Source of the DNA: Halorhabdus tiamatea SARL4B
Lineage (GTDB): Archaea; Halobacteriota; Halobacteria; Halobacteriales; Haloarculaceae
Assembly: GCF_000470655.1 (NCBI RefSeq)
Contig: NC_021921.1
Span: 2,480,001 to 2,544,000, forward strand
Direction of reading: 5' to 3'
DNA: 64,000 bases
In this document: in pieces, positions 56,158 to 64,000 of the stretch
How the letters are laid out: each line of letters starts with the position of its first letter
How positions within the stretch are numbered: position 1 is the stretch's first letter
Notes under the pieces: generated by a model
Databases searched by the model: none
What the model saw: the letters and a program-made list of their open reading frames with translations, nothing else
What the model was told of the DNA's origin: nothing
Program-made: the position numbers and the translations under genes

Positions 56158-56166
56158 AATAAATAT
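56158..56166 (+). promoter_or_regulatory. TATA box of the DrrAB-type exporter operon
   Basis: The string aataaatat lies in an AT-rich island (56140-56175) at the end of the tnpB remnant, 34-42 bases before the ATG at 56200. Its position fits a short-leader archaeal transcript. The island may derive from the degraded mobile element. Confidence 0.5.
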
Positions 56167-56199
56167 GTTTATGTACGTCACGACGTTCCCCAGAGATAG

Positions 56200-57282
56200 A
56201 TGAGATCGAACCAGGTTGACCGATCTGTCGAACAACCACCGGACGGTCGTCGGTACGCGATCGAGGCCGAAGACCTCGAACTCACCTACGCCGACGGTAC
56301 AGAGGCTGTTTCCGGCGTCTCGATGGCTGTCCCGGAGGGAGAGTTCTTCGGGTTTCTCGGGCCGAACGGCGCGGGGAAGACGACGACGATCAAGGTGCTG
56401 GCCACGCTGTTGAATCCGACGGCTGGAACGGTCCACGTCAACGGCTTCGACGTCAAGACCGACCAGCAGGCGATCCGCGAGTCGATCGGATACATGGCCC
56501 AGGAGACGAGCGTCATCACGGAGATGACGGCCCGTGAGAACCTCCGGTTCGCCTGTGACGCCTACGGCGTGCCAAGGGGTGATCGCGCCGACCGGATCGA
56601 GGAGTTGCTCGACCTCGTGGATCTGGCTGACGTCGCCGACAAGCAAGCTGAGGGGTTCTCGGGCGGGATGAAAAAACGGCTGGACGCCGCGATGGCGCTG
56701 GTCCACCGGCCGCCGCTGGTGTTTCTCGACGAGCCGACGACGGGTCTGGATCCGAAAGCACGGAATCGGCTCTGGGACTACTTCGAGGAGATCAACGACC
56801 GCGGGACGACGATCTTCCTCACGACGCAGTATCTGGAGGAGGCCGACCACCTCTGTGATCGACTCTCGGTCATTCTCGACGGCGAGATCGTCGCGGAGGG
56901 GGCTCCCGAAACGCTCAAACGTGAGGTCGGCGGTGAGATCCTCGACGTCGAACTCGAGGACGGTCCCGCCGCTCGCGAGCAAGCCGCCGGGATCGTCAGG
57001 GAGGACCATATTTTCGAGGACGACCCGACCGTCGACGTCACCGACGACGGGATCACGGTCACCTCGCGGGAGTCCAGAAAGCGCGGCCCCGACCTCCTGG
57101 TCGCGCTTCGGGACGCCGGCATCACCGTGACGGGATTCAACGTCCGCTCGCCCACGCTCGATGACGTCTTCCTCGCGATCACCGGTGAACACCTCGACGA
57201 CGAGGGTTCGGCGGCGTCGAACGGCGAGGCGGTCGAGTCAGCTGTCGAGCGGCCGGCCGCCGCTGACGGAGGTGACCCATGA
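56200..57282 (+). CDS. DrrA-type ABC exporter ATPase
   Basis: The 360-residue ATPase has Walker A GPNGAGKTTTIKVLATLLNP, signature FSGGMKKRLDAAMALVHRPP, Walker B LVFLDEPTTGLDPKARNRLW, and the H-loop FLTTQYLEEADHL, where glutamine replaces the usual histidine, as in DrrA-type daunorubicin-resistance ATPases. A C-terminal extension of about 110 residues follows. It energises the permease encoded next, with which it overlaps by four bases. The native substrate is unknown; export of a lipid or toxic compound is likely. Confidence 0.93.
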   Translation: MRSNQVDRSVEQPPDGRRYAIEAEDLELTYADGTEAVSGVSMAVPEGEFFGFLGPNGAGKTTTIKVLATLLNPTAGTVHVNGFDVKTDQQAIRESIGYMAQETSVITEMTARENLRFACDAYGVPRGDRADRIEELLDLVDLADVADKQAEGFSGGMKKRLDAAMALVHRPPLVFLDEPTTGLDPKARNRLWDYFEEINDRGTTIFLTTQYLEEADHLCDRLSVILDGEIVAEGAPETLKREVGGEILDVELEDGPAAREQAAGIVREDHIFEDDPTVDVTDDGITVTSRESRKRGPDLLVALRDAGITVTGFNVRSPTLDDVFLAITGEHLDDEGSAASNGEAVESAVERPAAADGGDP

Positions 57283-58139
57283 GTACCGAGACGAGGCCGG
57301 ACCGCGAGGTCTCACGCACATCGAACTCGTTTCTGGGCGACGTCTGGACGAACTTCATGCGCTGGAACATCAACGCGATCCGCAACCCCTTCGTGGTGGT
57401 CTCCTCGCTCCTCCAGCCGATCATCTTCCTCGTCCTTTTCACCCAGGTGTTCGGGAACATTGCCGGTGGGGCTCTCCAGACTGGCGTCAGTTACGAGACG
57501 TATCTCCTGCCGGCGATCGCGGTCCAGATCGCACTGATCGTCGCCTCCTCTTCCGGCATCGGACTCGTCGACGACATCGAGAGCGGCGTCTTCCAGAAGA
57601 CGCTCGTCACGCCCATGAACCGCGCCGCCGTCTTCCTGGGCAAGACCCTCTCGGAGTTGGTCCGGATCGTCGTCCAGGTAACGATCATTCTCGTCCTCGG
57701 CGTCGTTCTCGGGGCGGAGGTCGCCACCGGCGTGCCCGGTGCGCTGGCGATTATCGGGATCGCGATCCTCTTTTCGCTCTGGTTTCTGGCGTTCTCGAAT
57801 ACGGTCGCGCTCATCACCCGCGATCAGGAGTCGACGATCATCGCGGCCAACATGCTTCAGTTACCGCTGCTGTTCGTCTCGAGTGCGTTCCTGCCAGTCT
57901 CGCAGATGCAGCCCTGGATCCAGACGGTCGCGACCTACAACCCGATCACGTACGGTGTCGACGCCGCGCGGGCGATCATGCTCAACAAAGACGTCATGGA
58001 AGTGCTCGACGTGACTGCCTTCGGCGGGATCTGGAACACACTCGTCCCGTCGCTTGCGATCCTGATCGTCCTCGACGTGATCCTGGGTGCGGTCGCCATC
58101 TACATGATCAATCGCGCCTCGAGCGCCAGTGTGCAGTGA
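57279..58139 (+). CDS. DrrB-type ABC exporter permease
   Basis: The 286-residue permease has six helices of the ABC-2 fold. The first follows an amphipathic segment (FMRWNINAIRNPFVVVSSLL), and the conserved loop ESGVFQKTLVTPMNRAAVFL lies between helices two and three. Its ATG overlaps the ATPase stop (ATGA at 57279-57282), so the two are translated together. It converges on the sensor kinase gene with 9 bases between. Confidence 0.93.
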   Translation: MSTETRPDREVSRTSNSFLGDVWTNFMRWNINAIRNPFVVVSSLLQPIIFLVLFTQVFGNIAGGALQTGVSYETYLLPAIAVQIALIVASSSGIGLVDDIESGVFQKTLVTPMNRAAVFLGKTLSELVRIVVQVTIILVLGVVLGAEVATGVPGALAIIGIAILFSLWFLAFSNTVALITRDQESTIIAANMLQLPLLFVSSAFLPVSQMQPWIQTVATYNPITYGVDAARAIMLNKDVMEVLDVTAFGGIWNTLVPSLAILIVLDVILGAVAIYMINRASSASVQ

Positions 58140-58148
58140 TCGGGGGGC

Positions 58149-60851
58149 TCAATCCAGTTCGACGCCGGTGAACTCGAAGCGCGCGCCTCCCTCACGACTC
58201 TCGGTCACTGAGACCTCCCAGTCGTGGGCTTCGGCGATCCGCTCGACGATCGTGAGTCCGAGCCCCGTCCCCGGCGTCGTCGTCGTGTAGCCCGGCTCGA
58301 AGACGTCCGCGCGTTCGTCTGCGGGGATCCCCGCCCCGTCGTCGGCCACGTAGAACCCACGACCGTCGAACTGGTCGATACGGACGGTAACGTCACCTTC
58401 GGCCGCCGACGCCTCCCCCGCCGCGTGATCGACAGCGTTCGAAAGCAGGTTCTCGAAGAGGTGTTTGATCCGGTCAGGGTCGCCTCGAATCCGGAACTCC
58501 CCGCTGACTTCGACTGTAGCAGTCTCGGCGTCGATCATCTTCGCACACTCCTCGACAATCGAGTCGACGGGAACCGGTTCGGTCTCACCGACAGCCTCTC
58601 CCTGGCGCGCCAGCGTCAGCGTGTTGCCGACGATGTCTTCCATGCGACCGAGCGCGTCTACCAGCGGCTCGATATGGGCGCTCTCACACTCGTCGGCGAG
58701 GAGTTCCGCCCGGCCGAAGGCGACGTTCAGCGGGTTCCGAAGGTCATGAGAGATGACTTCGGCGAACTCGTCGAGGCGTTCGTTCTGGCGTTCGAGTCGA
58801 CGCTCGTACTCCGTGAGTTCGGTCACGTCGGTCACCGTCCCGACGACCCGGGGTGAGTCGCCTTCCGTGAGTACATCGGCCTGTTCACGGACCCAGATTC
58901 GCTCCTCGTTGGGCTCGACCGGATACGTGATATCGTAGCCTGTCCCGGCGTCGATCGCCTCCTGAATGGTGGCCTTGACTCGGTCGGTGTGCTCCGGAGG
59001 AACGATCTCGAAGAAGGCGTCAAAGACCGGCTTGACCGCCGCCGAGTCGATACCGAAGACGTCCTCGAAGGTCGGGTATCGCTGGATGTCGCTCTCCACT
59101 GGCCGCCAGTCGAAGGTGTAGGCGTTTGTCGTTTCGAGAGCGAGTTCGAGTTGCTCACGGATCGTTTCGAGCTGGTCGTTCATCGCTTCGAGGTCCCGCT
59201 CGTGCTCGCGGCGGTCGGTCACGTCCCAGTACAGCCAGAGGTTGCCCTCGCCGTCGGGCAGCGAGAACGGCACGAAACTCCGCGAGAGCGTGCGGCCGTC
59301 AGCCATCTCGAGTTCCTCCGCGAAAACAGGTTCGCGTCGGCCGAGAATCTCCTCGATCCGGTCGAGGAACCCCTGGGGATCGGCGAACTGTTCGGCGACG
59401 TTCTCGGCCGTCGTTGCACAGTCCGATCCAAGCAGCTCCTCACAGCTTCTCTCGACGTCGAAGACCGCACAGAACGCCGGGTTCGCGGCCGTTATCTTGC
59501 GGTCTGACCCTTCGACGAGGACGCCGAAGGGCAGGTTCTCGAGTAGCGCCGACAGCAACGTGTTGGTCTCGGCCAGTTCCTGCTCGTGTTCGCGCTGTTC
59601 GGTTACGTCGAAGAAGGTCGTGACGAAGCGCCCCTCGCCCAGCGGGAACGCTGTGATCGAATAGCGCCGGCCGAGGGACGCGGCGTGGTGTTCGAACGCT
59701 GTCGGCTCGCCTTCCAAGGCGACCTCGCCGTAGGTCTCGACGAACGTCGGGTCGAGGTCCGCCAGCACGTCGGTCGCGCGCTCGCCGACGATTGTCTCAC
59801 GGTCGAGGCCGGTCGCCGCCTCGAAGGCCTCGTTGGCGTCCAGAAAGACGTAATCGACCGGGTCGCCGTCCTCGTCGGTCAGGATCTCGTGGACGGCTAT
59901 CGCGTTGATCGACTCCTCGAAGAGCTGTCTGTACTGTCGCTCCTGTTCGAGACGGTGGAACGCGTGGCCGAGGTCGCCGCCGAGTTCCCGGAGCAGGTCT
60001 TTTTCGGTCTCGTCGAAGGGCGCTACCTCGCCGCTGTAGACGTTCAACACGCCGTACTGTCGGTCCTCGAAGGAGAGCGGGACGGCAGCGCTGGCAGCAA
60101 AGCCCCGTTCGCGGGCGGCCTCGCGCCAGGGGTCGAAGTTGTCGTCCTCTTCGATCGACTGGGCGACGACGAGTTCGTTCTCCGCGAGTGCCCTGGCGGT
60201 CGGTCCACGAGCGCGCGGCCCTTCCTCGAGCGCGATCGATATGTCCGCCAGATAGCTGTCTCCGGCCCCGGCGCTCGCCCGCGGGAGGACGGTTCCCGCG
60301 TCGGGATCAGGCTCGCCGATCCAGGCGAACTCGTAGGGCGGGCCGTCCGTGATGATCTCACAGACTCGACTCTCGAGTTCGGCCTGGGATCGCGAGCGGA
60401 CCAGTTCCTGATTGACGTCCCGGACGGTACTTCTGATTCGATCGAGTGTTTCGGCCCGGCGCTCGGCCCAGTACTGTTCGACGGCATTTTCGATCCGGTT
60501 GGCGAGGACGGTGTACTGTTCGGTCCCGCCGGCCTTCTCGAGGTAGTCAGTCACGCCGGATAATATCGCGTCACTCGCGATTGACTCGGATCCACGGGCG
60601 GTATAGAGGATGAAGGGCAGATTTGGGTACGTCTCGCGGACGACCTCTAGCAGTTCGAGACCGTCCCGGCCGGGCATCTCGTAGTCGCTGACGAGACAGT
60701 CCACGTCCTCGTCGAGCCGATCGAGTGCCTCGCTCGCTGTCGTCGCCGTTTCGACGGCGAACCGGTCGCGCTCGGATTCGAGCATCGTCGCGACAAGGTC
60801 GAGGAAATCCGGCTCGTCGTCGACGTGGAGCACCCGGATAGGGTTGCCCAT
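58149..60851 (-). CDS. Hybrid sensor histidine kinase (REC-GAF-PAS-HisKA-HATPase)
   Basis: The 900-residue protein starts with a receiver domain (RVLHVDDEPDFLDLV, phospho-acceptor D56 in CLVSDYEMPGRDGL). A GAF-like domain follows at about residues 140-310, then three PAS domains to about residue 660, and the kinase core: the histidine near residue 700 in EVISHDLRNPLNVAFGRAEL, and the ATP site FENLLSNAVDHA, DDGAGIPADE and GTGLGLTIVERIA. There is no membrane helix, so it senses a cytoplasmic or redox signal. A receiver at the N-terminus is a common haloarchaeal layout. It is divergent from aroA. Confidence 0.94.
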   Translation of the reverse strand: MGNPIRVLHVDDEPDFLDLVATMLESERDRFAVETATTASEALDRLDEDVDCLVSDYEMPGRDGLELLEVVRETYPNLPFILYTARGSESIASDAILSGVTDYLEKAGGTEQYTVLANRIENAVEQYWAERRAETLDRIRSTVRDVNQELVRSRSQAELESRVCEIITDGPPYEFAWIGEPDPDAGTVLPRASAGAGDSYLADISIALEEGPRARGPTARALAENELVVAQSIEEDDNFDPWREAARERGFAASAAVPLSFEDRQYGVLNVYSGEVAPFDETEKDLLRELGGDLGHAFHRLEQERQYRQLFEESINAIAVHEILTDEDGDPVDYVFLDANEAFEAATGLDRETIVGERATDVLADLDPTFVETYGEVALEGEPTAFEHHAASLGRRYSITAFPLGEGRFVTTFFDVTEQREHEQELAETNTLLSALLENLPFGVLVEGSDRKITAANPAFCAVFDVERSCEELLGSDCATTAENVAEQFADPQGFLDRIEEILGRREPVFAEELEMADGRTLSRSFVPFSLPDGEGNLWLYWDVTDRREHERDLEAMNDQLETIREQLELALETTNAYTFDWRPVESDIQRYPTFEDVFGIDSAAVKPVFDAFFEIVPPEHTDRVKATIQEAIDAGTGYDITYPVEPNEERIWVREQADVLTEGDSPRVVGTVTDVTELTEYERRLERQNERLDEFAEVISHDLRNPLNVAFGRAELLADECESAHIEPLVDALGRMEDIVGNTLTLARQGEAVGETEPVPVDSIVEECAKMIDAETATVEVSGEFRIRGDPDRIKHLFENLLSNAVDHAAGEASAAEGDVTVRIDQFDGRGFYVADDGAGIPADERADVFEPGYTTTTPGTGLGLTIVERIAEAHDWEVSVTESREGGARFEFTGVELD

Positions 60852-60973
60852 ACTGTCGTCTCGTTCACACAGGGGATAAATGTGTGGTATGACCACTCAT
60901 TGTTGAAGTCATGGAGTCCGACCGCAACGCACACACCGGTATCCTCATGTCGTCGCCTCACAACCACACCCAC

Positions 60974-62260
60974 ATGGACGTTCACGTCTCCCCGTCGACC
61001 GTCACGGGTCAGGTCCAGGCCCCGCCGTCGAAGAGTTACACGCACCGCGCGATCCTCGCCGCCGGGTACGCCGACGGCGCGACCGTTCGCGATCCGCTGG
61101 TCAGCGCCGACACCGAGGCGACGATGGGTGCCGTCGAGGCATACGGCGGCAGCGTGGATCGTGGTGAAGACGCCATCGACGTCACCGGGTTCGACGGCCG
61201 ACCTGCCGTCCCCGACGACGTCATCGACTGTGCCAACAGCGGGACGACGATGCGCCTGGTCACGGCGACGGCCGCACTCGCCGACGGGATTACCGTGCTG
61301 ACCGGCGACGACTCCCTCCGCTCGCGACCACAGGGACCGCTGCTCGACGCCATCGAGCAACTCGACGGACGCGCAGAGAGCACGCGCGCGAACGGGCAGG
61401 CCCCGCTCGTGGTGGACGGCCCCGTCGACGGGGGCACTGTCTCGATTCCCGGTGACGTCTCCTCACAGTACATCACCGCCCTGTTGATGGCCGGTGCGAT
61501 CACCGAGGCGGGGATCGAGATCGACCTCGAAACCGAACTCAAGTCCGCGCCGTACGTCGACATCACGATCGAAGTGCTCGACGCCTTCGGCGTCGACGTC
61601 GAGTCGACGGCCGATGGTTTCGCAGTTGCCGGTGGACAGACCTACGACCCAGAGGGCGGCGAGTACGCCGTCCCAGGGGACTTCTCGTCGATGTCCTACC
61701 TGCTCGCGACCGGTGCACTCGCCGCGCCCGAGGGATTGACGGTCACCGGCGCTCGGCCCAGCGCGCAGGGCGACTCGGCGATCGTCGACGTCCTCGAACG
61801 AATGGGGGCGAACATCGAGTGGGACCGTGATGCCGGCGAGATCACCGTCAGCCAGTCCGCCCTCTCGGGCGTCGAGGTCAGCGTCGCGGACACGCCCGAC
61901 CTCCTGCCGACGATTTCGGTCCTGGGTGCAGTCGCCGACGGCGACACCCGGATCGTCGACTGCGAGCACGTCCGTTACAAGGAGACTGACCGGGTGGCCG
62001 CGATGGCCGAGGAACTCACGGCGATGGGCGCGAGCGTCACCGAGGAGCAGGGCGTGCTGACGATCCACGGCGACGATACCGACCTCTCGGGGGCGGTCGT
62101 CGACGGCCGGGCGGACCACCGTATCGTCATGTCGCTTGCTGTCGCCGGGCTGGTCGCCGACGGCGAGACCACGGTTCGGGGCGGCGAACACGTCGACGTC
62201 TCGTTTCCGGACTTCTTCGATGTCGTCGAGTCGATCGGCGCGTCCGTTCATCGGGACTGA
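60974..62260 (+). CDS. aroA: 3-phosphoshikimate 1-carboxyvinyltransferase (EPSP synthase)
   Basis: This 428-residue shikimate-pathway enzyme joins phosphoenolpyruvate to shikimate 3-phosphate. Motifs include [20 protein letters not shown] (K20), [71 protein letters not shown], and [20 protein letters not shown]. The start at 60974 gives the usual length; ATGs at 60911 and 60947 in the same frame are possible, and a TATA-like gataaatg near 60873 would fit the 60911 start. Confidence 0.95.
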   Translation: MDVHVSPSTVTGQVQAPPSKSYTHRAILAAGYADGATVRDPLVSADTEATMGAVEAYGGSVDRGEDAIDVTGFDGRPAVPDDVIDCANSGTTMRLVTATAALADGITVLTGDDSLRSRPQGPLLDAIEQLDGRAESTRANGQAPLVVDGPVDGGTVSIPGDVSSQYITALLMAGAITEAGIEIDLETELKSAPYVDITIEVLDAFGVDVESTADGFAVAGGQTYDPEGGEYAVPGDFSSMSYLLATGALAAPEGLTVTGARPSAQGDSAIVDVLERMGANIEWDRDAGEITVSQSALSGVEVSVADTPDLLPTISVLGAVADGDTRIVDCEHVRYKETDRVAAMAEELTAMGASVTEEQGVLTIHGDDTDLSGAVVDGRADHRIVMSLAVAGLVADGETTVRGGEHVDVSFPDFFDVVESIGASVHRD

Positions 62261-62311
62261 CCCACCTGGTTCCGGGTCACGTTCATGTACGGGGCGACGG
62301 AACGTCGATCC

Positions 62312-62893
62312 ATGAGCATCTTCGACGGGCTCAACGCCGAAGAGCCGTCTAGCGAGCCCAGCGTCGCAGATCTGGTCGAGGAACTCGACGCCTTGGAGGA
62401 GACCGTCGATTCACCCGAGGAGCGTGCGAAGGTCGACGCAGTCAGGGAGACCGCGTTCTCGGTGAGCCAACAGGGGTCGTTCGGCCGCGTCATCTCGGGG
62501 TTCGATCGCGCGGACGCCTCGGAGGCACTGCTGGGGAGTGTCCTGTTCGGCATCCCGATGTTCGTCGAGGGTGGGACGAGCGAGGTCGGCGCATATCTCG
62601 CGGCACACCCGCCCTTCCTCGTCGGAACCGCCGGGTTCACGCTTGCGCTCGTCTTCGGCATCCTCTACGTCGCCGAGATTCAGGACGTCCGCGTCGTCGA
62701 TCCGTACCTCGGGTTCATCCCCCAGCGCTTCGCCGGCGTGCTGGTCATCGCGTCGGTGACGGCATTCGTCCTGATGGCGATGTGGGGGCGACTCACCTGG
62801 GGAACACCGCTGATCGCCGTCGGGGAACTCGCCGCCGCAATCTTGCCGATGTCAGTGGGCGGCGCGCTGGGTGACATCCTCCCGGGCTCGTGA
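62312..62893 (+). CDS. DUF2391-type membrane protein
   Basis: The 193-residue protein has an acidic N-terminal helix pair (SVADLVEELDALEETVDSPE) and about four membrane helices: LGSVLFGIPMFVEGGTSEVG, PFLVGTAGFTLALVFGILYV, FAGVLVIASVTAFVLMAMWG and LIAVGELAAAILPMSVGGAL. The arrangement matches DUF2391, an uncharacterised archaeal family. The ATG at 62312 is favoured. It is 52 bases after aroA and converges on mutS. Confidence 0.82.
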   Translation: MSIFDGLNAEEPSSEPSVADLVEELDALEETVDSPEERAKVDAVRETAFSVSQQGSFGRVISGFDRADASEALLGSVLFGIPMFVEGGTSEVGAYLAAHPPFLVGTAGFTLALVFGILYVAEIQDVRVVDPYLGFIPQRFAGVLVIASVTAFVLMAMWGRLTWGTPLIAVGELAAAILPMSVGGALGDILPGS

Positions 62894-62908
62894 GTGTCCA
62901 GCAGGCGG

Positions 62909-64000
62909 TCACTCCAGTCGTCGCTGCCACTCCTGGACTTCCGCGAGCAGGTCGACCGGCGACATCGTTTCGACGTCGAGATCGGCGAGCGTTTCGAGGA
63001 CGTCCGGTGCGTCCTCGCCGAAGCGGTCAACGATCGGTTTGCCGTCCGTCGTTGCATCTCCCGTCTGCCCATCGTCGCCACCCGCCTCTCGCATCTGTCC
63101 GGCGTCGAGGTCGAAGACGACCTGGCGAGTCCCGCCGCCCGTCTGTCCGTTCTGCACCTCGATCGCCTCGTCGGCCCGGAGCCTCTCGAGGACGTCCCGC
63201 GCCCGGGAGACGACGGGGTCCGGGACGCCGGCGAGTTCAGCCACGTGGACGCCGTAGGAGCGATCTGCGGGGCCGTCCCGGACGGTTCGCAGGAACGTCA
63301 CCGCGTCGTCGCTGGCGGTGCCCGCCCCGCTGCTCGTTGCGGGTTCGCCGTCGACGGCGACGTGGACGTTCTCGACGCCAGCGATGTGGTCGGCCAGCGA
63401 CGTGAGTTCGTGATAGTGCGTCGCAAAGAGCGTCTTCGGCGACGGCGAGGCCGACTGGGCCGAAGAGAGGTACTCCGTGGCCGCCCACGCGATCGAGACG
63501 CCGTCGTAGGTCGCCGTCCCGCGCCCGACCTCGTCTAAGATGACCAGTGACTCCTCGGTCGCCGAGTGGAGGATGTTCGCAAGTTCCTGCATCTCGACCA
63601 TGAACGTCGAACGGCCCTGGGCGAGTTCGTCGAGTGCGCCGACCCGGGTGTAGATGCCGTCGACGATCCCGACGGCCGCCGATCGAGCGGGCACGAACGA
63701 GCCGATCTGGGCCAGCAGGACGATCAGCGCCGCCTGACGCATGTAGGTGGACTTCCCGCTCATGTTGGGGCCGGTCACGATCAGGAACCGCCGGTCGTCG
63801 TCCATCCGGAGGTCGTTGGGCACGAACTCGGTGGTCTGCTCGACGACCGGGTGGCGACCGGCCTCGACGTCGAGCGCGCGCGTGTCCCGTAATTCGGGCC
63901 GGGTCCAGTCGTTGCGGACCGCGTGGGTCGAAAGCGCCGCCAGCACGTCGACCGCCGCGAGGGCCTGACCAACGCGCTGGAGGCGGTCGGCGTGCTCGGC
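62909..64000 (-). CDS. mutS: DNA mismatch repair protein MutS (5' end outside window)
   Basis: The visible 363 residues are the ATPase part of MutS. Walker A is LIVTGPNMSGKSTYMRQAAL, followed by TRVGALDELAQGRSTFMVEM, Walker B LVILDEVGRGTATYDGVSIA and LFATHYHELTSLADH. The C-terminal dimerisation segment ends EVQEWQRRLE. The frame is still open at base 64000, so the N-terminal mismatch-recognition and clamp domains lie beyond the window. It acts in DNA repair. Confidence 0.95.
   Translation of the reverse strand, partial: AEHADRLQRVGQALAAVDVLAALSTHAVRNDWTRPELRDTRALDVEAGRHPVVEQTTEFVPNDLRMDDDRRFLIVTGPNMSGKSTYMRQAALIVLLAQIGSFVPARSAAVGIVDGIYTRVGALDELAQGRSTFMVEMQELANILHSATEESLVILDEVGRGTATYDGVSIAWAATEYLSSAQSASPSPKTLFATHYHELTSLADHIAGVENVHVAVDGEPATSSGAGTASDDAVTFLRTVRDGPADRSYGVHVAELAGVPDPVVSRARDVLERLRADEAIEVQNGQTGGGTRQVVFDLDAGQMREAGGDDGQTGDATTDGKPIVDRFGEDAPDVLETLADLDVETMSPVDLLAEVQEWQRRLE

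Overview
The window looks like chromosomal DNA of an extremely halophilic archaeon (class Halobacteria). Coding sequence is GC-rich with G/C in third positions. Proteins are strongly acidic (Asp/Glu-rich). Promoters are archaeal TATA-type, sometimes 25-30 bases from the start codon, as for leaderless transcripts. Many products are haloarchaeal or archaeal: archaeal TopA, GINS-PriS, MfnA, HMG-CoA synthase, dodecin, RtcB with archease, intron-containing tRNA-Trp, ISH6-type IS, DUF555, DUF2150 and DUF502. The exact genus cannot be fixed from the sequence alone.

Layout. 1-16 kb: tail of a Usp-domain protein, topA, gatB, a coiled-coil protein plus smc-scpA, an AEC transporter, a phosphoribosyltransferase, a secreted lipoprotein hydrolase, a PhzF-like enzyme and mfnA. 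16.6-17.8 kb: a VTT-type membrane protein, then a scarred tRNA-Glu locus with a second copy of the tRNA 3' end and a PIN-domain remnant. 17.8-25.3 kb: NYN nuclease, TatD, UPF0173, HtrA protease, GINS-priS, an acetyltransferase, and a DUF502-archease operon. 25.4-32.2 kb: katG, rtcB, a pilin, and an mscS gene split by a complete IS with an 8-bp target duplication. 32.4-37.4 kb: dodecin, DUF2150 and two large surface proteins with AT-richer, mosaic sequence. 37.5-45 kb: hmgS with a neighbouring HTH regulator, a DUF457 protein, an ABC exporter, a winged-helix regulator and an NDH2-like flavoprotein. 45.3-50.2 kb: DUF555, an HTH-CBS regulator, a candidate structured RNA, dinB and a HerA-like ATPase. 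50.2-56.2 kb is the most accessory-looking part: pilin, rhodanese, SGNH hydrolase, two tandem half-size permeases, a cysteine-less AhpD-like protein, intron-bearing tRNA-Trp, a run of near-identical hairpins, and a broken tnpB beside an intact ribbon-helix-helix gene with a palindromic site between them. 56.2-64 kb: DrrAB-type ABC exporter, a hybrid sensor kinase, aroA, DUF2391 and mutS (cut by the window end).

Themes. DNA maintenance genes are dense here (topA, smc-scpA, GINS-priS, dinB, HerA-like, mutS). RNA repair is represented by archease and rtcB with katG between them, and the window also holds tRNA-Trp, an intron-containing tRNA whose halves RtcB is expected to join. No CRISPR array, restriction system or clear prophage was seen. 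The best leads for new biology are the RHH/palindrome/tnpB remnant with its hairpin ladder, the tRNA-Glu scar, the candidate RNA upstream of dinB, the split cysteine-less permease pair, and the mosaic surface-protein pair.
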